Position numbers and translations under genes: made by a program. From DATAEY01 sp045805565 (GTDB taxonomy: Bacteria; Actinomycetota; Thermoleophilia; Solirubrobacterales; Solirubrobacteraceae), in the NCBI GenBank assembly GCA_045805565.1, contig JBJMKZ010000036.1:86300-150299 (forward strand): 64,000 nucleotides of DNA, in the 5' to 3' direction. Shown in pieces: positions 7,122-17,182 of the stretch. The notes under the pieces were generated by a model. It was not told the DNA's origin. It ran no database searches and saw only the letters and a program-made list of their open reading frames with translations. Positions within the stretch are counted from its first letter, which is position 1, and each line of letters begins with the position of its first letter.

Positions 7122-10100
7122 CCTACGTCGAGCTGCACGCTCATTCCGCCTACTCGTTCCTCGACGGGGCATCGTTGCCCGAGGAGCTGGTGGCGGCGGC
7201 GCTCGAGCAGGGCCACGACTGCCTGGCGTTGACCGACCACAACTCGCTGGCGGGGTCGATGGAGCTCGCCCAGGCGGCCCGCGGACTTGGGCTGAGGGCG
7301 ATCCACGGCGCCGAGGTCGATCTCGACGACGGACGCCACCTCACGCTCCTGGTGCAGGACGCTCGGGGGTGGAGCAACCTCTGCCGGCTGGTCACCGCCG
7401 CCCACTCCCACACCCGCGACGTGCGGCCGGGGCCGGCGGGGCCCCCGAGGGTGGCGCTGGCCACGGTACTGGAGCATGCCGACGGCCTGGTCTGCCTCAC
7501 CGGCTGCGCCTCCTGCGGCGTGGAGGACGAGCCGACCGCGCGGCGCCTGCTCGAGGCGTTCGGCCGCGACCGGCTCCGAGTCGAGCTGCAGCGTCCGTAC
7601 TGGCGTGACGACCGGGCGCGCAACCGCCGCCGCTGCGCGCTGGCCCGCCGGCTTGGCATCCCCTGCGTGGCCACCGGCAACGTCCACGCGCACGCGCGCG
7701 AGCGAGCATGGCTCCAGGACGCCTTCGTGGCGGTCCGCCTGCACACCACGCTGGACGCCTCCGAGCCCGCCCGGCGCGGCAACCACACCCACGTGCTGGC
7801 CTCTCCCGCCGCCATGGCCGCTCGCTTCGCCGACCACCCCGAGGCGGTGGCCGAGACGGCTCGGGTGGCCGAGCGGCTGCGCTTCGACCTGACCCAGGAT
7901 CTCGGCTACCGCTACCCGGGCGCCGAGGACGGGCGGGCCAACCGCACGCTCGCCGAGCTGTGCCGGGCGCGGCTCTGTGAGCGCTACCGCGGCGACCCCA
8001 ACCGGCCCGAGGCGGAGGTGCGCCTGGAGGACGAGCTGCGGGTGATCGGGTCACTGGGGCTGGCCGGGTTCTTCCTGCTGCACCACGAGATGCTGGAGCT
8101 GGCCCGCGAGGTGGCCGCCGAGGTGCGCGGGACCGACAGCGCGCGAACGCTGCTGCCTCCCGGCCGGGGTCGCGGCTCATCGGTGTCCTCCATCGTGTGC
8201 TTCCTGACCGGGCTGTCCCACATCGACCCGGTACGCAACCGCCTGCTGCTGGGACGCTTCCTCAACTCGCAGCTGACCGACCTGCCGGACATCGACCTCG
8301 ACTTTCCGCGCGACATCCGCGAGGCGCTGATGCCGCGGGTCCACGAGCGCTACGGGCACGACCGATCGGCGCTGGTGGCCGCCTTTCCCACCTACCGGGC
8401 GCGGGGCGCCATCCGCGACCTGGGCAAGGCCCTGGGGCTGGCGCCGGGCGAGATCGAACGCGTCGCCCGCGGCTCGGAGGGAGACTTCGCCCGCAACGTC
8501 GATCGCGACATCGTGGCGGCGCTGGGCGAGCGGCGGGCCGCCACCGGGCGCTGGCCCTGGCTGGCCCGCCTGGCCGCGCAGGCCGCCGGACTGCCCCGTC
8601 ACCTCTCCCAGCACTCGGGCGGGATGATCGTGGCCACCCGGCCGCTGATCGACTGCTGCCCGGTGATGCCGGCGGCCATGGAGGGGCGCCAGATCGTCCA
8701 GTGGGACAAGGACTCCTGCGCCGACGCGGGCTTCCTGAAGATCGACCTGCTGGGACTGGGGATGCTGTCGGCGGTCGAGCGCTGCGTGGAGGAGATCGCG
8801 CGCTCGCGGCAGGAGCGCATCGACCTCTCGCGCATCCCCTACGACGACCCCGAGACGTACGCCGCGATCCAGCGCGCGGATACCGTCGGGGTGTTCCAGA
8901 TCGAGAGCCGGGCCCAGATGCAGTCGCTGCACCGAACGCGGCCGGAGTCGCTGGACGACCTCACCATCCAGGTGGCGATCGTGCGCCCCGGGCCCATCCA
9001 GGGCGGCGCCGTCAACCCCTACGTCGAGCGCCGCCAGCGCCTGCGGGAGGAGCCCGGCTTCCAGGTGCCCCATGAGCACCCCTCGCTGGAGCCCATCCTG
9101 CGCGACACCCTGGGCACGATCATCTTCCAGGACCAGGTTCTCGAGGTGGCGATCGCCTTCGCCGGCTTCTCGATCGGCCAGGCCGAGTGCCTGCGCCGGG
9201 CGATGAGCCGCAAGCGCTCGGAGGCGGCGATCGAAGCCCACCACCGAGGCTTCGTGGAGGGCGCGATCGCCCGCCACGGCGTGGGCGAGGCGACCGCCGA
9301 GCGCGTGTGGAAGATGGTCGTCGGCTTTGCGGGCTTCGGGTTCCCCAAGGCCCACGGCGCCGCCTTCGGCCTGCTCGCCTACCAGTCGACCTGGCTTCGG
9401 GTCCACTACGGCCCCGAGTTCCTGTGCTCGCTGCTCAACGAGCAGCCGATGGGCTTCTATCCCCCCGATGCGCTGGTCCACGACGCCCAGCGGCGCGGGA
9501 TCGAGGTGCTTGCCCCCGACATCGACCGCAGCCAGGCGGAGTGCACGGTCGAGGGCGGCGCGGTCCGGATCGGGCTGGGCTACGTCCGCGGCGTGCGGGC
9601 CGGCGACGTGGCGGCGCTGGTGGCCGCCCGCAGCGAGCGGCCGGGCGGGCGGTTCGGCTCGCTGGCCGGCGTGGCGGCGGCCACCGGCTTCGCGGGTGGC
9701 GACGCGAGCGCGGGGCGTGCGGCGCTCGAGCGGCTGGCCTGGGCGGGCGCCTGCGACCGCCTGGCCGGCGACAGCCGGCGGGCGGCGCTGTGGCGCCTGG
9801 GGGTCGCCGCCGCGGGGCGGCGGGGGGTGATGGGCACCCAGCTGGCCCTGCCGCTGGATCTACCGCAGGCGCCGGGGCTGCGGGACATGGGCGAGTGGGA
9901 GGCGATGCTGGCCGACTACGCCAGCACCGGGATGACGTTGGGCGAACACGCCCTGGCCCTGCTGCGGGAGTCCTTGCCCGGGGGGACCGCCTCGTCACGC
10001 GATCTGGCCACCATGCGCCACGGCTCGCGCGTGCAGGTGGGCGGCCTGGTGGTGGCCCGCCAACGCCCGGCCACCGCGAACGGCGTGGTGTTCCTGCTGC

Positions 10101-10417
10101 TGGAGGACGAGCACGGCACCATCAACCTGATCGTCTCGCCCCCGGTCTACGAGCGGCATCGCATGACCGTCCGCGCGGAGCCGCTGGTTCTCGCCGAGGG
10201 GCGCTTCGAGCGCCAGCCCGGCGGCGCCACCAGCCTGGTGGTCGAGGCGCTGCGCCCGCTGGAGGCCCCCGACCAGCCGCTGGCCGACGTGACGCGGCTG
10301 GCGACGATCGCCGATCGCAGCGCCCCGGATGAAGCTCTCGAGGACGAGGCGGCGGCGGCCGACTTCCGGGCGGTCGCCCCCGCGGTGATGAGCTTCGCGT
10401 CCGGGCGGCGGCGATGA
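7118..10417 (+). CDS. dnaE2: Error-prone DNA polymerase DnaE2 (Pol III alpha type)
   Basis: A 1099-residue C-family DNA polymerase used in damage-tolerant, mutagenic synthesis. It starts with the PHP domain (YVELHAHSAYSFLDGAS), has the catalytic acidic triad in PDIDLDFP (about Asp391/393/395), the segment VGVFQIESRAQM, the fingers region with FGFPKAHGAAFGLLAYQ, and a C-terminal OB fold (about 960-1040). Length and the absence of an inserted exonuclease fit DnaE2 rather than replicative DnaE1. ATG 7118 matches family N-termini; ATG 7100 would add six residues and sits one base after a GGAG, too close for ribosome binding. Translation from 7118 would be leaderless or nearly so. The usual partners imuA/imuB are not adjacent. 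Confidence 0.95.
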   Translation: MPYVELHAHSAYSFLDGASLPEELVAAALEQGHDCLALTDHNSLAGSMELAQAARGLGLRAIHGAEVDLDDGRHLTLLVQDARGWSNLCRLVTAAHSHTRDVRPGPAGPPRVALATVLEHADGLVCLTGCASCGVEDEPTARRLLEAFGRDRLRVELQRPYWRDDRARNRRRCALARRLGIPCVATGNVHAHARERAWLQDAFVAVRLHTTLDASEPARRGNHTHVLASPAAMAARFADHPEAVAETARVAERLRFDLTQDLGYRYPGAEDGRANRTLAELCRARLCERYRGDPNRPEAEVRLEDELRVIGSLGLAGFFLLHHEMLELAREVAAEVRGTDSARTLLPPGRGRGSSVSSIVCFLTGLSHIDPVRNRLLLGRFLNSQLTDLPDIDLDFPRDIREALMPRVHERYGHDRSALVAAFPTYRARGAIRDLGKALGLAPGEIERVARGSEGDFARNVDRDIVAALGERRAATGRWPWLARLAAQAAGLPRHLSQHSGGMIVATRPLIDCCPVMPAAMEGRQIVQWDKDSCADAGFLKIDLLGLGMLSAVERCVEEIARSRQERIDLSRIPYDDPETYAAIQRADTVGVFQIESRAQMQSLHRTRPESLDDLTIQVAIVRPGPIQGGAVNPYVERRQRLREEPGFQVPHEHPSLEPILRDTLGTIIFQDQVLEVAIAFAGFSIGQAECLRRAMSRKRSEAAIEAHHRGFVEGAIARHGVGEATAERVWKMVVGFAGFGFPKAHGAAFGLLAYQSTWLRVHYGPEFLCSLLNEQPMGFYPPDALVHDAQRRGIEVLAPDIDRSQAECTVEGGAVRIGLGYVRGVRAGDVAALVAARSERPGGRFGSLAGVAAATGFAGGDASAGRAALERLAWAGACDRLAGDSRRAALWRLGVAAAGRRGVMGTQLALPLDLPQAPGLRDMGEWEAMLADYASTGMTLGEHALALLRESLPGGTASSRDLATMRHGSRVQVGGLVVARQRPATANGVVFLLLEDEHGTINLIVSPPVYERHRMTVRAEPLVLAEGRFERQPGGATSLVVEALRPLEAPDQPLADVTRLATIADRSAPDEALEDEAAAADFRAVAPAVMSFASGRRR

Positions 10418-10442
10418 GCGTCCGCCGGCTGACCCGACTCCC

Positions 10443-11051
10443 TCAGCCGGGGCTCAGCAGCTCCGCCACCTCGTCGTCGTCGACCTGCGCGAAGTCGCGA
10501 TAGAACTGCCCGACCGCGAAGAACTCGGGCGGCTCCACCACCATCGCCGTCCACGCCTCCCAGCGCTCCTGCCGCTCCCGCAGGCCCGGGCCGGAGGCGA
10601 CCGGGACCGCCATCGCCACCCGTGCCGGACGGTGGCGGGCGACCGTCTCCAGCGCCGCCGCCATCGAGCGTCCGGTCGCGAGTCCGTCGTCCACCACCAG
10701 CACGACGCGGTCGTCCAGCGGTAGACGAGGGCGTCCTCGCCTCAAGGTCTGCGCCTGCCGCTGCGCCCGCTCCAGCTGGGGGGTGACCAGCTCCGGCGGC
10801 AGATCCTCGGGCAGCGCGACGCCGTCCTCGCTCACCGCCCCCAGCGCGTACTCCGGCTGCGCCGGGTGGCCGACCTTGCGCACCACCAGCACGTCGAGTG
10901 GCGCCTGCAGCGCGCGCGCCACCTCGGCGGCCACCGGCACCCCACCCCGGGCCAGACCCAGCACCACGATGTCGCCCTCGATCGGGGGCAGCACCTCGAC
11001 GAGCCTGCGCCCGGCGTCCACCCGGTCCAGAAAGTGGTGCCGCATCGCCAT
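10443..11051 (-). CDS. Phosphoribosyltransferase domain protein
   Basis: A 202-residue type I phosphoribosyltransferase-fold protein. The PRPP-binding signature VVLVVDDGLATGRSM lies at about residues 115-129, and an upstream VLGLARGGVPVAAEVARAL block forms the other half of the active site; this pair is typical of the ComF-like/predicted PRTase group often annotated as hypothetical. The actual base or function is unknown. ATG at 11051 (MAMRHH) or at 11045 (MRHH) could be the start. It converges on dnaE2 with a 25-base gap and is divergent from the cytochrome gene. Confidence 0.8.
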   Translation of the reverse strand: MAMRHHFLDRVDAGRRLVEVLPPIEGDIVVLGLARGGVPVAAEVARALQAPLDVLVVRKVGHPAQPEYALGAVSEDGVALPEDLPPELVTPQLERAQRQAQTLRRGRPRLPLDDRVVLVVDDGLATGRSMAAALETVARHRPARVAMAVPVASGPGLRERQERWEAWTAMVVEPPEFFAVGQFYRDFAQVDDDEVAELLSPG

Positions 11052-11147
11052 GAGGGGACCGTACCCGGACGGTGCCCGCCCCCCACCCCTCGCGCACCGC
11101 CGCAACGGTTCCGCGCCTCCAGCACGCCAGGTATGGTCCCCGCCCGC

Positions 11148-11648
11148 ATGGGTGCACTGCCGCTCGCGTTCCTCGGCGCCTGGATCCTCATCGCCCTGGG
11201 TCTGTTCCTGGTGGCCTTGCTCGGCGGGCCCTCGCGGGCTCGAGAGCGGCTGCTGCACTCGCAGACGCGGCGCGGGCGCCGGGTCGTCGGCGCCCTGATC
11301 GCAGCGGTGTTCCTGGCGATGGGCGTCGCGGTGCCGGCGCTGGTGGTGGCCCGCAGCGGCCACAAGGACCGGGCCGGGGCCGCCCGCGTGCGCCTCACCG
11401 CCGCACAGGAGCGGGGACGACAGCTGTTCGGGCACACGTGCAACCAGTGCCACACGCTGGCGGCCGCCAACACCGTCGGTGAGGTCGGTCCCAACCTCGA
11501 CAAGCTCAAGCCGCCCCGGGCGCTCGTGCTCGACGCCATTCGCAACGGGAGGGCGCGCGGGAAGGGCCGCATGCCGGCTGCGCTGCTCCAGGGCCGGGAC
11601 GCAGCGGACGTCGCCAGCTTCGTGGCCGCGGTCGCGGGCAAGCAGTAG
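11148..11648 (+). CDS. Membrane-anchored c-type cytochrome
   Basis: A 166-residue protein with two N-terminal hydrophobic helices (about 5-26 and 45-67) and an extracytoplasmic class I cytochrome c domain. The haem attachment motif is CNQCH at Cys98-Cys101-His102; Met142 in GKGRMPAAL is the likely sixth ligand. It would carry electrons at the outer face of the membrane, for example to a terminal oxidase, but no oxidase gene lies nearby. ATG at 11148 gives a natural membrane N-terminus. The gene for a DksA-like protein begins 2 bases after its stop. Confidence 0.85.
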   Translation: MGALPLAFLGAWILIALGLFLVALLGGPSRARERLLHSQTRRGRRVVGALIAAVFLAMGVAVPALVVARSGHKDRAGAARVRLTAAQERGRQLFGHTCNQCHTLAAANTVGEVGPNLDKLKPPRALVLDAIRNGRARGKGRMPAALLQGRDAADVASFVAAVAGKQ

Positions 11649-11650
11649 CC

Positions 11651-11995
11651 GTGGAGGAGGCTCGGGCACGCGAGTTGCTGGCAGCCGAGCGCTCGCGCAT
11701 CGAGCAGGCCCTGGCCGACCTCGATCGCGCCCCCGGAGACGAGCTCTCCCACCTCGACCAGCACCTGGCGGACGAGGGGTCAGAGTTGTTCGAGCAGGAG
11801 CGCGACAGCGGCATCGCGGAGAGCCTGCGCGAGGAGCTGGCGGCCGTCGAGCGAGCCGAGCAGCGCCTGGCGGCGGGTACCTACGGGCGGTCGGTGCAGA
11901 GCGGACGGCCGATCCCCGACGAGCGTCTGGAGGTCATTCCCACCGCCGAGCGCACCGTCGAGGAGCAGATCCGCCACGACCGCGGGGCCGGCTGA
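11651..11995 (+). CDS. TraR/DksA-like protein without zinc cysteines
   Basis: A 114-residue protein. An N-terminal coiled-coil (residues 1-70, many Glu/Arg/Leu) is followed by a C-terminal block GTYGRSVQSGRPIPDERLEVIPTAERTV that follows the DksA/TraR pattern G-Y-G-x-C-x2-C-G-x2-I-x3-RL-x2-x-P-x-A-x2-C-x2-C, but all four zinc cysteines are replaced. Family members bind in the secondary channel of RNA polymerase; whether this one still does is unknown. The GTG start at 11651 is 2 bases after the cytochrome stop, suggesting coupled translation. Cys-less DksA-like proteins are known in several bacteria, so this need not be decay. Confidence 0.7.
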   Translation: MEEARARELLAAERSRIEQALADLDRAPGDELSHLDQHLADEGSELFEQERDSGIAESLREELAAVERAEQRLAAGTYGRSVQSGRPIPDERLEVIPTAERTVEEQIRHDRGAG

Positions 11996-12022
11996 CGTCC
12001 GATCCGGCGCCGCTGTTAGCAT
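11992..12022 (+). promoter_or_regulatory. Candidate promoter for the riboswitch transcript
   Basis: CTGACG (11992-11997, overlapping the stop of the preceding gene) and TAGCAT (12017-12022), spaced by 19 bases, resemble the actinobacterial housekeeping pattern TTGACN / TANNNT. Transcription would begin near 12029, just before the first paired element of the riboswitch at about 12037, which is the expected spacing. Hexamers are weak matches individually. Confidence 0.45.
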
Positions 12023-12036
12023 GCCGCGCCGCCATA

Positions 12037-12151
12037 CCGCTGAGGTGCCGCCCGGCGGCGAGCGGGTCGCGGAAGCGGGGACCCGAAGCCCTGGGGCGAG
12101 TCGCCTGTCGCGCGGCCCTTTCCGCGCGAGCCCGTCAGACCCCGCAAGCCA
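12037..12151 (+). promoter_or_regulatory. Cyclic di-AMP riboswitch (ydaO/yuaA class)
   Basis: The conserved ydaO-class blocks occur in order: GCTGAGGT (12039), AAGCGGGGACCCGAA (12073), TGGGGCGAGTC (12092), and GCGCGAGCCCGTCAGA (12124) followed by CCGCAAGC. They line up with the GCUUAAUCU, GCGGGGGACCC, GGGGUGAAUCC, CCCGAAUCCGUCAG and CGUAAGC blocks of the Bacillus ydaO aptamer. The outer helix pairs GCT (12039-12041) with AGC (12147-12149), and GCGCGG/CCGCGC forms an internal stem. In Actinobacteria this class usually represses cell-wall-related genes when c-di-AMP is high. Here the aptamer ends 12 bases before the ATG of a small membrane protein, so control of ribosome access or early termination is possible. 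Confidence 0.85.
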
Positions 12152-12162
12152 CCGAGACAGGA

Positions 12163-12498
12163 ATGAGCCACATGTACGAGGCAGCCCGCGCCCTGCGAGA
12201 AGACGACCTGGAGCGGGCGGGCCGGGCCGATCCCGCCCGCGTCCGGTCCCATCGGCGCACCGTCACGATCACCGGCCGCCCGGACCCGGCGCCGCCGGCG
12301 CGACGCCTGCATGTCGTGCCTCCCGCCGGTGCCCCCGTGGCCTCCTCGCGCGCGCCCCGGCTGGTCCAGGTCAAGCGCCGTCGTCCCTCGCGGCCGCCCA
12401 TCGAGCGGGTGGCGTCCCCGCCGGACCGCCTTGCCATGTGGGCGCTGCTGATGGCGCTCCTGCTGGTCGCGGTCACCGTTCTCTCGTCACACTCCTGA
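12163..12498 (+). CDS. Small tail-anchored membrane protein under riboswitch control
   Basis: A 111-residue protein of unknown function. Residues 1-30 are charged (EAARALREDDLERAGRADPARV), 31-90 are basic and Pro-rich (RRTVTITGRPDPAPPARR, VQVKRRRPSRPPIERV) and 91-107 form a single hydrophobic helix (AMWALLMALLLVAVTVL) four residues from the end. It therefore looks like a cytoplasmic or tail-anchored protein without a signal peptide. The start is ATG 12163 with a modest ACAGGA site; a second in-frame ATG lies at 12172. The gene directly follows the c-di-AMP riboswitch, suggesting a role in cell envelope or osmotic homeostasis, but no domain supports this. Confidence 0.7.
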   Translation: MSHMYEAARALREDDLERAGRADPARVRSHRRTVTITGRPDPAPPARRLHVVPPAGAPVASSRAPRLVQVKRRRPSRPPIERVASPPDRLAMWALLMALLLVAVTVLSSHS

Positions 12499-12509
12499 CC
12501 CCCCGGCGC

Positions 12510-12541
12510 CGCCGGCCGGGCCGGGCCGGCGCGTCGATTTT
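12510..12541 (+). terminator. Candidate intrinsic terminator
   Basis: Inverted repeat CGCCGGCC / GGCCGGCG (8-base arms, 6-base loop) followed by CGTCGATTTT, 11 bases after the stop of the riboswitch-controlled gene. The T run is short, as usual in very GC-rich genomes. Confidence 0.5.
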
Positions 12542-12730
12542 CCGCGCCGGGCGCTGAGCCGGCGTTTAGGCACACGCGTATATAGGGAGTCGGGCGACAT
12601 CAGCGTGCGCCGTTTGTGCGGCGCTTGACGGCCTCGATACCCTTATCAATCGTAAGAAGTACGCCAAAGGTAAAGCAGCTTCGCGCCCACCCGGCGCGTG
12701 GTTGCACTCTCCTCACCGGGTGAGAACGCC
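12542..12730 (+). other. AT-enriched intergenic region upstream of the AhpD-like/HxlR pair
   Basis: This stretch has a clearly lower GC content than its surroundings (CGTATATAGGG near 12577, CTTATCAATCGTAAG at 12642-12656, CCAAAGGTAAAGC near 12664). The 13-base palindrome CTCACC-G-GGTGAG at 12712-12724 ends six bases before the ATG at 12731 and could be an operator for the HxlR regulator encoded downstream. A TTGACG lies at 12625-12630 but no convincing -10 is found at the proper distance. No coding region is visible here. Confidence 0.4.
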
Positions 12731-13294
12731 ATGAAGACCGCAATGAGCAGGTTCCACATCCACGACGACCTCACGGCTCCCGAGGGCTCGGTGCCCGTCC
12801 TCAAGGGCGCCCTGGCCACCGGAGGCCAGCTTCCGAACTTCCTCGGCGTGCTGGCCGGTTCCCCCGCCGCACTGCGCGCCTACGCGCGCTTTCGCTCGGA
12901 GCTTCGCCAGGGCAAGATCGACCTGGCCACCTCCGAGCGGATCGCGCTGGCGGTGGCCGAGCACTACAAGTCGCAGCCCGGGGTCGCCATGCACAGCCGG
13001 ATGGGGCGCGCCGCCGGCCTTACGCTGGACGAGGTCTCGCTGGCGCGCGAGTTCGATTCGCGCGACGAGCGCCAGGCGGTCCTCCTGCGCTACCTCAAGG
13101 CGCTGGTCGCCGACGGCGAGCGACCGCCGATGCACCTGCACGAGGAGGCGCGCGAGGCTGGCTGGTCGGACGAGCAACTGCTCGAGGCGATCGCCCACGT
13201 GGCGCTCGAGACCTTCACCGCCACCATCAACGTGGCCGGCGACGTCCCGGTCGACGGCTCGACCGAGGAGTCGCGGGTGCTGCGGGCCGCCTGA
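12731..13294 (+). CDS. Carboxymuconolactone decarboxylase/AhpD-like protein lacking the catalytic cysteines
   Basis: A 187-residue all-helical AhpD/CMD-superfamily protein. The AhpD motif E-x3-C-x2-C-x3-H appears at residues 77-88 as E-HYK-S-QP-G-VAM-H: Glu77 and His88 are kept, while the two redox cysteines are Ser81 and Gly84. It cannot work as a thiol peroxidase by the standard mechanism and may be a structural, ligand-binding or non-redox member. The ATG at 12731 matches the usual N-terminus (SRFHIHDDLTAPEGS). It is followed after 4 bases by an HxlR regulator, presumably its own regulator. Confidence 0.85.
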   Translation: MKTAMSRFHIHDDLTAPEGSVPVLKGALATGGQLPNFLGVLAGSPAALRAYARFRSELRQGKIDLATSERIALAVAEHYKSQPGVAMHSRMGRAAGLTLDEVSLAREFDSRDERQAVLLRYLKALVADGERPPMHLHEEAREAGWSDEQLLEAIAHVALETFTATINVAGDVPVDGSTEESRVLRAA

Positions 13295-13298
13295 GGCG

Positions 13299-13688
13299 AT
13301 GGCACCGCCCGAGGCAGCCGGCGCGGGCGACCACGCCGGCTGTTGCCCGCTCTACCACCAGGCCGTCGAGCTCATCGGCAAGCGCTGGACGGGCGCGATC
13401 GTCAGCGTCCTGCTGGCGCGGCCGCTGCGCTTCTCGGAGATCTCCCAGGCCGTCCCCCAGCTCTCCGACCGCCTGCTCTCCGAGCGCATGAAGGAGCTCG
13501 AGGCGCGCGGCATGGTGGAGCGCAGGGTCCTCCCCGGGCCGCCGGTGCGGGTCGAATACCGGCTGACGGAGATGGGACGCGATCTCGCGCCGGCGCTCTC
13601 CGAGCTCAAGCGCTGGGCGCACCGCTGGCTCACCGACGATTCCTCCGACGCGCACGCGCCGGAGCCGATCGCGGCCGTACGGTCCTGA
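13299..13688 (+). CDS. HxlR-family winged-helix transcriptional regulator
   Basis: A 129-residue HxlR regulator. Family hallmarks are the N-terminal cysteine followed by P (CCPLYHQAVELIGKRWTGAIV, Cys15/Cys16), the recognition-helix region LRFSEISQAVPQLSDRLLSERMKELEARGMVER and the wing RVEYRLTEMGRDLAPAL. HxlR proteins usually sense thiol- or aldehyde-reactive electrophiles through the N-terminal Cys and repress an adjacent gene. The gene lies 4 bases after the AhpD-like gene, so the two form an operon; the palindrome at 12712-12724 is a possible target. Confidence 0.9.
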   Translation: MAPPEAAGAGDHAGCCPLYHQAVELIGKRWTGAIVSVLLARPLRFSEISQAVPQLSDRLLSERMKELEARGMVERRVLPGPPVRVEYRLTEMGRDLAPALSELKRWAHRWLTDDSSDAHAPEPIAAVRS

Positions 13689-13759
13689 TCGTCTAGGGTT
13701 CGCGATCGCCCGGGCCGGCCCCCGGCTCTCTCCAGCGCCCGGAACCAGGAGGGCTTGCT

Positions 13760-15097
13760 TTGGCCGATCAGCCGACCACCGCCGATGACGTCAAGGCGCT
13801 CGTCGAGGAGCGCTCGATCCGGTTCATCCGGTTCTGGTTCACCGACATCCTCGGCCAGCTGAAGTCCTTCTCGATCAACGCCGCCGAGCTCGACGACGCC
13901 TTCGAGGGCGGGATGGGGTTCGACGGCTCGTCGATCACCGGCTTCAACGCGATCGAGGAGTCGGACATGATCGCCCAGCCCGACGCCTCGACCTTCGCGG
14001 TCCTCCCCTGGCGGCCCGAGGAGCAGGGCGTCGGGCGGATGTTCTGCGACGTCCTCACCCCCGAGCGGACTCCCTACGAGGGCGACCCCCGCCATGTCCT
14101 GCGCCGCGCGGTGGAGAGGGCGCAGTCCCTGGGGTTCGACCGCTTCTACGTGGGCCCCGAGCTCGAGTACTTCTACTTTCGCAGCGCCGACGGCACCGAG
14201 GTCCTCGACCGGGGCGGCTACTTCGACCTGACCACGCTGGACGCCGGCTCGGATCTGCGCCGCGAGACCGTGCTGGCGCTCGAGCGCCTGGGCATCCACG
14301 TCGAGTACACCCACCACGAGGTCGGCCCGTCCCAGCACGAGATCGACATGCGCTACGCGGACGCGCTGAAGATGGCGGACGACTGCATGACGTACCGCAT
14401 CACGGTCAAGGAGTACGCGATGAAGTACGGACTGCACGCCACCTTCATGCCCAAGCCGCTGTTCGGCCAGAACGGGTCCGGCATGCACACCCATCAGTCG
14501 CTGTTTCGCGACGGCGCCAACGCGTTCTACGACGCCGACGACCAGTACTTCCTGTCCGACACCGGCAAGCAGTTCATCGCCGGCCAGCTCAAGCACGCGC
14601 GCGAGATCTGCTCGATCTTCGCCCAGTGGGTGAACTCCTACAAGCGCCTGGTGCCCGGTTACGAGGCGCCCGTCTACTGCGCCTGGTCGCGCCGCAACCG
14701 CTCCGCGCTGGTGCGGGTGCCCCTCTATCACCCCGGCAAGGAGCAGGCCACCCGGATGGAGCTGCGCTGCCCCGACCCGTCGTGCAATCCATATCTCACC
14801 TTCGCGGCGCTCCTGCACGCCGGGCTCGAGGGCATCGAGAACGGGTACGAGCTGCCCGAGCCGATGGAGAAGAACCTCTACCACCTCTCGCCCGACGACC
14901 GCCGGCGGCTGGGCATCGAGCAGCTCCCCGAGACCCTCGGCGAGGCCATCGAGCTGACCGCGGAGTCAGAGCTCGTCCTGCGCACGCTGGGCGAGCACAT
15001 GTTCAACCGCTACGTCGAGATCAAGCGCCAGGAGTGGGAGGACTATCGAATCCAGGTCACGCCCTGGGAGCTCGACCGCTACCTGCCGGTGCTGTGA
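13760..15097 (+). CDS. glnA: Type I glutamine synthetase
   Basis: A 445-residue GSI enzyme making glutamine from glutamate, ammonium and ATP; assembles as dodecamers. Typical blocks are MGFDGSSITGF, VGPELEYFYF, HHEVGPSQHEIDMRY (metal and glutamate ligands), NGSGMHTHQSLF, GYEAPVYCAWSRRNRSALVR and ELRCPDPSCNPYLTFAALL. The NLYHLS block corresponds to the adenylylation loop, but the length, lacking the roughly 25-residue GSI-beta insertion, fits the alpha type that is usually not adenylylated. The start is TTG at 13760, supported by an AGGAGGG ribosome site 7 bases upstream. Confidence 0.95.
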   Translation: MADQPTTADDVKALVEERSIRFIRFWFTDILGQLKSFSINAAELDDAFEGGMGFDGSSITGFNAIEESDMIAQPDASTFAVLPWRPEEQGVGRMFCDVLTPERTPYEGDPRHVLRRAVERAQSLGFDRFYVGPELEYFYFRSADGTEVLDRGGYFDLTTLDAGSDLRRETVLALERLGIHVEYTHHEVGPSQHEIDMRYADALKMADDCMTYRITVKEYAMKYGLHATFMPKPLFGQNGSGMHTHQSLFRDGANAFYDADDQYFLSDTGKQFIAGQLKHAREICSIFAQWVNSYKRLVPGYEAPVYCAWSRRNRSALVRVPLYHPGKEQATRMELRCPDPSCNPYLTFAALLHAGLEGIENGYELPEPMEKNLYHLSPDDRRRLGIEQLPETLGEAIELTAESELVLRTLGEHMFNRYVEIKRQEWEDYRIQVTPWELDRYLPVL

Positions 15098-15143
15098 GCT
15101 CCCCCCCGCACCGCCCGACCGTCGCGGCGGCGCCGCCGACGCG

Positions 15144-17111
<1,968 letters not shown>

Positions 17112-17182
17112 GGTCCAGAGGCTACCCCTGGCCGCCGCGGCCACACGGCGGGGCCGGCGACCCGGACGCTAGGGTGCCGGGC

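Noticed and set aside
12642..12656. CTTATCAATCGTAAG as an operator or -10 element before the AhpD-like gene.
   Set aside because: Only four-base arms match and no promoter element is at suitable distance; too weak to call.
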